Of a stretch of DNA of 64,000 bases, positions 55,820 to 64,000 are shown piece by piece; the first letter of the stretch is position 1; every line of letters starts with the position of its first letter. This stretch comes from Parastagonospora avenae f. sp. tritici 18332-5 (Eukaryota > Ascomycota > Dothideomycetes > Pleosporales > Phaeosphaeriaceae). The notes beneath the pieces are model-generated. The model was not told where the DNA came from and searched no databases. It worked only from the letters and a program-made list of their open reading frames with translations. Both the position numbers and the translations under genes were made by a program. The stretch spans positions 310,001 to 374,000 of the forward strand of contig JAFJTR010000003.1 of assembly GCA_022559985.1 (NCBI GenBank), in the 5' to 3' direction.

Positions 55820-58313
55820 GCCTGCCAACCCAGCGACTTGTTCTTTTAGGCAGCATACATCTCTCTAAGGTCACTGCCTTGCGCAAACAAATTGATGTAA
55901 TGTGAATAACTATCTTTTAATAGTCTTCATGTTTCGTTTCATTGATCATCGCCACGCTCATATCTTTGGTTGAACGTTGAGCGCACGCAATGTTATACAC
56001 GGCAAACGTCCATGAAAGCTAATTTCGGTACGATGGAGTGGGAGTGGTTGGTAATCAGCGGCCTAACTACACTATATGAAGTAGTTAAGGCTGACCCTAG
56101 ATCTGTATTATTCATTGAGTGTTTGTCTACAAGGCAGCAAGCATGCATTAGGACTATATCCAAGCAGCTATCTACCACAGATGGGTCTTCACGCAAATCA
56201 TTCTGATCCATCTTTCCATAGCTTCTTCGATCCACTCCGTAACGCGCAATGCAGAGTCATGGATATAGAGATGTTCACATCTAGGTATCTGCGACCCTAT
56301 ACCCGGGCGCTACGGCTCCTACTCGTGTATTCGATAAACTAGATCTCTGCAGGCACGGTATAAAAGATGCCAGCTGTCATCTCTTCCATCCCCGATCCTC
56401 TGCCTCTTCGTCATCGAGCCTATTCGCTCACAGAATTCAGGACCTCTGCTTACAATGGCCGGACGTGCTCCTGTACCACTCGTCTTCGGCGATTTTACGA
56501 GAAATAGGATGAAGAAACTGTGTTCAATCTCAAGCCCTTGGAGGAGCTCGAGAAGTACAAGGCTACCGAGGCCATGCAAGCAAAAGCAAAAGCAAAGGAT
56601 AAGGCTACCATCCATCGTGAATAGCGCAACAGAATAGTCTCTTGGTGAGCTTTCAGGCAATATGGTCGGGCACGGTTGGATGTCCGCACCATCTTGAGCA
56701 GTCGTAGACGGCACATCTTCAGGCAATCACACCTCTTGTCTCGTGAAAAGGTATTAGCAGGCTCTTATTACCGCACGAGAGAAAAGCATTTAGGTCACCT
56801 CACGTAATAAAAAACTATAACAGCAGCGCAACAAATGATTCCTTCTGGAGAGCATTTGTACCCTTAATTTGCTGTCACTCTATTAATATAGATAGAACAA
56901 ATAGTCATCTTACTCCTGTTATTGTTATGGAAGGTAAATCGCACGGTCTACTTACAAGCCACAACTGTCCCACCGGTGCTTCTCTCGTGCGGTAAGATCT
57001 AGACCTCCACTTCATCAGCGAGGTCTCATCTCCCCGGACTTCCCGTATTGCGACTCAGGCATGCCAAGTTTAGGTCAAGAGCCAGTCCCACAGCGGCAAC
57101 CATCGTAATTGCCGAATGTGGAGATGCGCCGAAGTTGCTCGCCTGGAAGTTCGGGGAAGCGCCACGCAAGAGAGACAGCTTGCTTTCATGAAGTGAAGAT
57201 TCGACGTGCGCTGGTGTTCGACTGGCAAACTTACTGCAAAGGAGAGCCGTAACACAAGATCGCCCGAAAAGTACATACACGTGTATCCAAGTACATTGTT
57301 TAGTCCAATGGCAACAGCGCAGATATTCTCGCCGGGAAGAGTGTTAACGTCGTGCGCTCATCAGTGATTCTCTCATGACGCGAAAAGTAAGCACTCCAGG
57401 GCTTCTTCGCCTGCCAACTACCATGGCGTATCTGCCCCACGGGGTCAGGCGGAACTTGAACCTGAAAAAGCCACTTCGAAGATGTCGTCTTCAACGGAGC
57501 TATCTGGGGTATGGGGTAAGGACCGATTCTGACGCCGCAGAACGCGGTGTGATGGATGCGACAACGCATCAGGTGGTTTTGTAGTATGAGAAGATACGGA
57601 ACTACGCAGAGCTTTGCTAGATGTGCGATAGCCACAGAAGTCGATTCTGCCGCGAAGACGGGATTCTGGAACGTGGTGCTAGAATCTGTGGCGACGGGTA
57701 CGCGGACAGGTGTTGTGAAGCAGCTTTCACGCTGCATCAGCCCCTGTGGGGCATTTTTTGCGGGGTACCTAGCGCCGAATCTCCACGCCCAGACGCCGAT
57801 CTATCTCGAGCCTCCCTTCCGTTAAGTAGAGATCGGACCGACTGCCACACTCTTGAAACTTGTTCCCACCTGGGGAATCCTTTTCACTTCAGTTAGAGAT
57901 AAACGCAATTATCATTGTGTAACGAAGCGATAGAAGAACGAGCCTATCTGCAGCTTCTGTATGAAATCCGTATTGTCGCAGGAAAGGCTCGTGCCGGCTT
58001 AGGCGAACATATTAGACAAGGATTCTCCAATATCCGCCTGCAAACATCGAGCACTTGCCGGCGCTGTGGGGCCTCGGACGGAGAGAACGTGGCCGTGCGG
58101 GGGGCACTGATGCATTTCCTGGGTTTCGTAGAGCATGGCACCGAGTCAATTGGCCGCGTAAATCTCGACGGTTTGGAGTCGTCGATCACATTTAAATGTG
58201 TTGCGTCGCATCCGTTCCTCGGGTCTTCATCCCGTGCCTGATCGCATCCATTCCGTCAACCTTATCGGACACGCCACCTCAACAATCAGAACCTTCGACA
58301 GGGTCCAGCAATC
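55820..58313. other. Gene-poor region, 2.5 kb
   Basis: No supported gene. At about 56380-56760 a plus-strand frame with three internal stops contains protein-like sequence (VFNLKPLEELEKYKATEAMQ), a possible relic. A 145-codon minus-strand frame at 57300-57737 starts with ATG but has no features and an open antisense frame. The 56.8-57.0 kb part is AT-rich. Confidence 0.45.
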
Positions 58314-60108
58314 ATGGGGTTCCTCGGTATACTCGAGGATAACAAACTCGCACACGTGCCGGCCACGGTGACCCTCAGCGAGGAGCAGCATTTGACAACT
58401 GAGTCAGCCATTGGCTTGAAGCGTGGAACAGGCAAAGATACAGAGATCATCCTCATCCCTCAGCCGTACGTACTCATCCGAACTTTGTCGCAACGGACGT
58501 ATTTTCATGGACTGCTCTGGTCTGACCGCATTACAGATCTGAAGACCCGAACGATCCCCTCAACTGGAGCACGACGAAGAAATGGACCATCATGCTCATT
58601 GTCGCGTATGGATCTGTCTTGTATGCTGCGGTCCTGTCTCCACTACTTTCGCCAGCCTTGGTCATTATCGCAACGGACTTTAAGAAAGATGTTGCAGACA
58701 TTACCGTCATCTCCGGCTACATGCTTCTGGTTACAGGCGGTGTAGGACCTCTTGTTAGTGCATGCGCGCGAAAATATGGAAAGCGCCCAATGCTGTTACT
58801 GGCATCGCTGTTTGGCTTGCTCGGAACCGTGGTCGGAAGCGCCGTGTACAGTTACAACGGATTGTTGGCAGGGAGAATTATCCAAGGCGGATCAGTGTAC
58901 GTTCACCCTCTGTCTATTACGATGTGCACATGAAGTAACACACCAGCAGCTCTGCTTTTGAGTCTATCGTCGTGTCGATGATCGGCGACCTTTTTTTCGT
59001 TCATCAGCGAGGAACGTTCATGACCCTGATCCAATTCATCCTTGGTGCAGCATCAAACTTCTCGGCCATCATCGTCGGACCCATCGCAACAAATCTAGGC
59101 TGGCGATATCTCTTCCACATTCTCATCCCCTTTACAGCACTTGAGGTTATTTTGCTATACTTCTTCGTACCTGAAACATCTTACAACCGCGACCACCGAT
59201 ACGACATTGATGAACTATCGCAAGACAACCTGGCAGACCTCGCTGCTGTCGAGCAAAGACACGCGCACATGGGCGAGAAGAGCGAAGACGATATGGTGAA
59301 GATAGAGACCACAACAAGCACACCGCCCGGTCTCAGACAGAAGAAGACTTTCGCGCAGGAGCTTGCCATCTTCACTGGCACTTATAGCGATGACAATCTA
59401 CTTCAGCTCAGCATCGCACCCTTTGCCGTCTGCGCCAACGTCGCCGTACTCTGGATGGTCATCGTGACCGGTGGCTTGACTGCGTTCTTCGTCGCACAAT
59501 CGTACGTCATGGCACAGATTTTCCAGGCACCTCCCTACCTGCTCTCGGCAGCTGGTGTAGGGTACCTTTCTGTCGGTCCCTTCCTTGGTGGTCTACTTGG
59601 ATCGATCATTCTTGGCGGATCACTCGACCCTCTCATCAAGTGGTGCGCAAAGAAGAACAAGGGCGTCTACGAGCCTGAGTACCGTCTTCTCGGCATGATC
59701 CCAGCCGTCACAATCATCATCGGACTCTGCCTCTTCGGCTACTTTGCCGAGCGAGGCGCTTCGTTCTACCTCACTGCCTTCTTCCACGGCATGGACTTGT
59801 TCGGTATCGTGTGTGCCGCCATCTCCGCCTCATCATACGTGCTCGATGCGTTCCGTGACATCAGCGCTGAAGTTTTCATCATCAACATGGTGTTCAAGAA
59901 CTTCCTGTTCTACGGCTTCTCGTATTTTGTCAACGACTGGACTGCCACAAAGGGCCCGGCAATCGTGTTTTACGTGTTTGGCGCAATTTCGGCCGTCATG
60001 GTCTTCACAGCTCCGATTTTCTTCTTCTGGGGCAAGAAGTATCGCAGCTACTGGTGCAGGAACAACTTGCTGCGTAAGTGGGGTATCACTACCCATGCTG
60101 AGATGTAA
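58314..60108 (+). CDS. MFS transporter (DHA1-type, polyamine/drug exporter-like)
   Basis: Three exons, 58314-58465, 58537-58896 and 58947-60108; 557 aa. Major facilitator proteins move small molecules by proton coupling. Features: DPNDPLNWSTTKKW before the first membrane segment, typical of fungal DHA1 drug:H+ antiporters; GPLVSACARKYGKRPMLLLAS, the loop between segments 2 and 3; RIIQGGSVSSAFESIV across intron 2 (motif B region); GWRYLFHILIPFTALE and FVPETSY closing the first half; a charged central loop (AAVEQRHAHMGEKSEDDMV); then six more segments including VGPFLGGLLGSIILGG. Twelve segments in all. Closest functional classes in fungi include Hol1-like and polyamine transporters, but substrate is undetermined. 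The C-terminus, KKYRSYWCRNNLLRKW, is basic. Confidence 0.9.
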
Positions 60109-62991
60109 GAAGATAGGTGTAATACAGCTGTTGTTATGATTGTTATATCAAAGTCCTTCAATATGCCATACTAGATTGACCATGTCTCTTGCTCATTGTC
60201 GTGATCGTTGGACCATGCAGAATTACCGGTACTGCGTCGCACCACCTGACTCTCAAGTACGACGATATTTTTTCTGTTGCTCTTGCTTTCTTGGAAACTG
60301 GCAGCCTTTATGCCTAATACTATCATCGCCTCTACTAGCTAGCACGGTTGCATGCGTGATGCTATTCATAGCGATACCAAACACTCACGTGTGCGACTGA
60401 ATGAGCTGTACATCAGAAGCTACCATCGCTTCAGTACCAGTATCTATCCTCAGTATCTATATGACGGACGCACAGTGATATCAAAGGCATCTAAGAATAA
60501 TACCTTCAACCAAGCCAAACATCAAGCTGCATCGACATAACCAAGAAAACAACCAAGACAAACTGTCCAGTTTGCTCCGATAACACGTCCCAAAGAACCG
60601 GATATATATGACTTCCGCATACACGAGGTGATCGCGCAACGGGGATCGACCGAACGCAGCTCTCTCATTCGGCGGATGTTTCGAAACGTTTCCTGCAAGT
60701 AAGACGCCGTACAGTAGTGCCCAAGGCACCTCGCCACACCCCTCGGGCGTCTGTCGCAAAGCAGAATAACAACTGTAAACATAGCTGACCGGTGGAGAAA
60801 ACCGCATGCTCATCGACCGCAATGCATAGCTCAGGAAGCTCGGCACTTGGACAACTGTCATGCTCCCTTAAATGGATGAAATTTGCTTCAGTAGCGCTAA
60901 GATGCATAACTCCAAGCGCTTTGGCAACATGTCAGAGCCCGATGCAGAATACCAAGCGCTCGCTTGTGTACGTCGCTTGCGAACTCTGCACTGCACTGCT
61001 TTCTGAGTGCGGCGTGCCTGGCCTACTCGCACGCTCAGGCGCTCAAGTATACTCGCCCATCGCCTCGGAAACCTAGGCTTGTTTTGTACATGACATATGC
61101 CGGCAAGCATTACTCAGGTTCATTTAGAGTTCCAGCCACGAGCGCAATGTTCAGCGCGTAATACACCTAGGAAATTGTATTTGTGCCTGAGGATCCGGCA
61201 GTTTGGTGGGGGAGAGGGTCATAGGGCTGGCGGTTAGGCAGGTTGATGTTAGGGGCGGGTCTCAGAAGGGGTTGACAGGCGCCTAGTGGTTGCTGGGTGA
61301 TGGAAGGGTTGTTTGTGTGTTTGTGTATGGCGGTCTCGGATTGGGCTGATGGGTACCATGTGGGATGTGATGAGCACAAGCCTACGTGGTGTTGAGGTTT
61401 GAGGATACTCATGGAACATGCATTCGAGGCATGAGATGAGACCCGACTAGGTACCCAGATACTTGATCTCCACCGTGCGAAGCTTGTTAAATTTTGAGAT
61501 TCTAGCCTCGATAATGTAGCGATGAAGGGCCGGATTGAGGCCCGAACATGACGTGCTCTACGCCCTCACTGTCCAGATCGAGAGACATATGACATATTCG
61601 CCATAATTTGACAGCGGGCATTCGACGGATCTGGTACATTTCGTGCAAATGTATGCTAAGTCAAGGTTTGTGTCCAACCAGCAAAGGCAGTGGCTGATCA
61701 TTGAAAGCTTGACCTGAAGCTGGTCTTATTTGGGATGGCTGGCGGTTAGACGGTGATCGAAATCCAATCATTGACTCCCGCCCCGTGCCGACCCCTCCCC
61801 GCGACTCTGTCTCCCACGCATCGCTGCACGACCATCCAAGGTGTGCAACACGACTCGGCCATCTCATTCGTTCATCCCAGAGTCATGCGAACTCGGCCGG
61901 CCGCACCTTGAGGTGAGGAGTGCAGACCTGGGGCTCCCGAGAGCAAGGACCCTGGGGCTTGTGATTCGACTACCAGCCCACGAGGTGGCTTCCTTGGTTC
62001 TTCGTCTAGAGCGCCGTCGCAATGCACCCGTCAGCAGAATTTTCCGCTGGCTTCAAAGTGCAAGATTGGTCAGGTCTCACATGAGATGGAAGAGACTGCA
62101 GACGAAGAGGTTGGGATCGCTGACGTCGTGCAACTTCACAAAGGGCCGCCCTTCGTGGCAGTGTGCGCAAGAACTCGCAACGGATCATATGGAAATCCCG
62201 CTACAGCCGAGGACGCCTCCCGCTTGAAATGGCGAACTGGCGATGATCCAGGCCCGTTCGCTCCAACTCTATTGGCGACGGTTGTTGTCCCTCCAGTTAC
62301 GAGTTACGGCGCAGACGCTGCATGACAGACAGCGCGGCGACGCTTGCGAAGCCACCGTTAGATGAAATCGAGGATTATTAATGCATGCAAGCAGCCCCCG
62401 TCGTGATAGTGCGGTACTGTATGTTCGTCGAGTCCCTATCTGGCTACGCTGCCTGGAATCCCTATCACATCTTGGCCCAATAGCGCGGGTCGTGATGAGC
62501 GGTAGGATATCACTTACCATTTGCTGCCATAATACGGACTATGATCCCTGCGTGTGACCCATCATCCACTTCGCGCAAGGGACATAAAGGATCTCGCCAG
62601 CTGCTGCTCACGCACGGTATCTGATCCGCTGTGACCCACTGTCACACCTCCATTTTCCTGCTGCTCGAGGTCCAGCGTATTTACCCTTACCGGATATCGT
62701 TATCGCCACGCAGCGAGGCGCTTCGCTACACGACAACCTGGTCGTCGCAACTGGTGCCACACGCAGCACTCACCTTGGAAGCGCATGTTCACACCGCATT
62801 GTTACAGAATACCAAGTCCCACACTCGTATTCATGTAAATCAGATTCCGAATGTCATTTGAGCAATCGCCACGTCGACTTTTACACCACTGGGACAGGAC
62901 GCCCCGACGCTGTGATTCCAGCTTCCACTGGTGCCAGTGTTCCACAAGCTAGAATCCCTAGTAGGAGCGACACCGATACCACGATTCGAAA
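60109..62991. other. Gene-poor region, 2.9 kb
   Basis: Upstream of the ferric reductase. Several ORFs of 60-130 codons overlap on both strands; none has features. An uninterrupted plus-strand frame from about 61908 to 62325 has protein-like composition (ADVVQLHKGPPFVAVCARTR) but only an internal ATG at 62086. Considered unproven. Confidence 0.45.
62618..62625 (-). promoter_or_regulatory. Possible GATA-type (SreA-like) site
   Basis: The minus strand reads ATCAGATA, eight of nine bases of the ATCWGATAA site used by fungal iron repressors of the SreA/Urbs1 group, about 370 bp upstream of the ferric reductase start. One short match can be chance. Confidence 0.25.
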
Positions 62992-64000
62992 ATGCCAGCT
63001 ATTCGGGATGCAATGGTGGAACGGGCCGGTGTCGCCTTAGAGCACCTCGGGGAAGCTGTTTCGACACTCACTCGACGGGTGAACATTCCATTCAACAGCA
63101 CAAGTCCTGCTGGTCTGATCGAGGCCAACACCGTGGACCCCTTCAACAAGAGCGGAAAATATGCGCTGGCCTACGTATACTTCTGCATACCGTTGCTGGT
63201 CTTTGCGGCGCTCATGCGCTACTACCATCTATTCACGGACAAGATCCGGACAGCACTACACCAAGAAGAGGTATTGCAATCCTCAACGACTTCCTCTCCC
63301 GACACAGACTACGAAATGTCGGTCCTGTATACTGACAAGTCCACCATGAAGTTCTTTCCGCGCGAGGGCCCGTTACCTAGTGGGCCAAAGACACAATCAA
63401 GTGTCTCCTCGGTCGGACCTATCAACAACATGGTGGCTTTCTTCCGATTCATCTTTTACCGTCCGGTACGACAGATCAACATTCGCAAAGGGTGGAGGCC
63501 CATTGTATTCCCATCCCTGAGTGTTACAGTCATTGTGCTAGCAGCATTGCTGGTGGGTGTTCTTTACTCCTGCTTGCCGCAGCCTCTCTTCTGGAAAAGC
63601 ATCGCCTACGGATCACCTCCTCTCGCTGTACGCTCGGGCATGATGGCAGTGGCGCTGCTACCTTGGATCGTTGCGTTGTCAATGAAAGCCAACTTCATCA
63701 CAATGATCACCGGTATCGGACACGAGAGGCTCAACGTGCTGCATCGATGGGCCGCATACATTTGCCTGATACTGAGCATCATGCACACCGTACCCTTCTA
63801 CGTCACGCCAATCTGGGAGAAGGGAGCGCGGAAGAGCTTTGAGAGCCTATTCAAGCAGACCGGCTTCTATGCCTATGGCACAGGAATTGCCGCACTTGTT
63901 CCTCTAGCCTTTCTCTGCCTACACTCAATTGGTCCACTTCGCCACCGCATGTACGAGCTCTTCGTCACGCTCCATGTACCCGTTGCAATTGTCTTCCTTG
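62992..64000 (+). CDS. Ferric reductase-like transmembrane protein (FRE family), 5' part
   Basis: The frame from ATG at 62992 stays open to the window end: 336 codons, so the gene is cut off by the window. FRE proteins are plasma-membrane flavocytochromes that reduce extracellular iron or copper using NADPH and two haems. Visible: an extracellular N-terminus with an NxS/T site (FNSTSP), a first membrane segment (KYALAYVYFCIPLLVFAALM), a cytosolic loop with Ser-rich sequence, then GWRPIVFPSLSVTVIVLAALLVGVLY, and the ferric-reductase core where haem-ligand His residues are expected: HERLNVLHRWAAYICLILSIMHTVPFY and LHSIGPLRHRMYELFVTLHVPVA. FAD and NADPH domains would follow outside the window. 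No intron in the visible part. The ATG is the first in-frame one. Confidence 0.9.
   Translation, partial: MPAIRDAMVERAGVALEHLGEAVSTLTRRVNIPFNSTSPAGLIEANTVDPFNKSGKYALAYVYFCIPLLVFAALMRYYHLFTDKIRTALHQEEVLQSSTTSSPDTDYEMSVLYTDKSTMKFFPREGPLPSGPKTQSSVSSVGPINNMVAFFRFIFYRPVRQINIRKGWRPIVFPSLSVTVIVLAALLVGVLYSCLPQPLFWKSIAYGSPPLAVRSGMMAVALLPWIVALSMKANFITMITGIGHERLNVLHRWAAYICLILSIMHTVPFYVTPIWEKGARKSFESLFKQTGFYAYGTGIAALVPLAFLCLHSIGPLRHRMYELFVTLHVPVAIVFL

Noticed and set aside
57300..57737. 145-codon minus-strand frame with ATG
   Set aside because: The plus strand is also open over much of it and no family or signal is visible.
61908..62325. Uninterrupted plus-strand frame upstream of the ferric reductase
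   Set aside because: Composition is protein-like but the only ATG is internal (62086) and no splice partner was found; not enough for a gene call.
1..64000. tRNA genes, CRISPR arrays, complete transposons, telomeric repeats
   Set aside because: Looked for by eye on both strands; no convincing cloverleaf, spaced repeat array, transposase or telomere repeat was seen. A tRNA scan and repeat search would be needed to exclude them.

Overview
The window is nuclear DNA of a filamentous ascomycete, most likely a Dothideomycete (possibly Pleosporales; this is inference from gene content and style, not a database match). Genes are interrupted by short introns (mostly 45-65 nt, GTANGT-type donors, CTAAC/CTAAT-like branch sites, YAG acceptors) and occur on both strands about every 2.5 kb. 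The gene set is fungal: a LysM secreted protein, a tetraspanin, a choline/GABA-type permease, a Dnf-type flippase, Sen1, Trm44, Sde2 and a ferric reductase. All exon coordinates below come from my own splicing by eye; each model was checked for phase consistency from start to stop.

Layout. 0-9.6 kb: an HMG-box regulator, a convergent LysM secreted protein, a long gene-poor stretch, a two-segment membrane protein and a zinc-finger-like protein. 10.5-18.8 kb: the urease GTPase chaperone UreG, an F-box gene with a single internal stop, a type-B carboxylesterase, a minus-strand gene carrying three in-frame stops, and an APC-family permease. 21-28 kb: the MADS-box factor Mcm1, a divergent tetraspanin, and a five-exon nuclear-type protein with a PIP-box-like start. 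29.5-44.8 kb: two very large housekeeping genes (P4-ATPase of 1565 aa, Sen1 helicase of 1960 aa) and a disordered 734-aa protein. 45-53 kb is the densest part: glucosamine-6-phosphate acetyltransferase, tRNA methyltransferase Trm44, ribosomal eS10, Sde2, an M20-family amidohydrolase and a 175-aa unknown. 54.8-64 kb: a secreted, probably GPI-anchored truncated-globin-like protein, an MFS transporter and the 5' part of a ferric reductase.

How it fits together. Most genes are unrelated housekeeping neighbours. Three local contexts stand out. eS10 and SDE2 share a 238-bp divergent promoter. Two genes between 11.8 and 16.8 kb are complete except for nonsense codons, all of which can be explained by CpA-to-TpA changes, the signature of repeat-induced point mutation (RIP) or simple decay. 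The last three genes (haem-protein-like globin, transporter, ferric reductase) point in the same direction and could be linked by iron or haem, although nothing in the sequence proves this. The most novel item is the globin-like surface protein at 54.8 kb.
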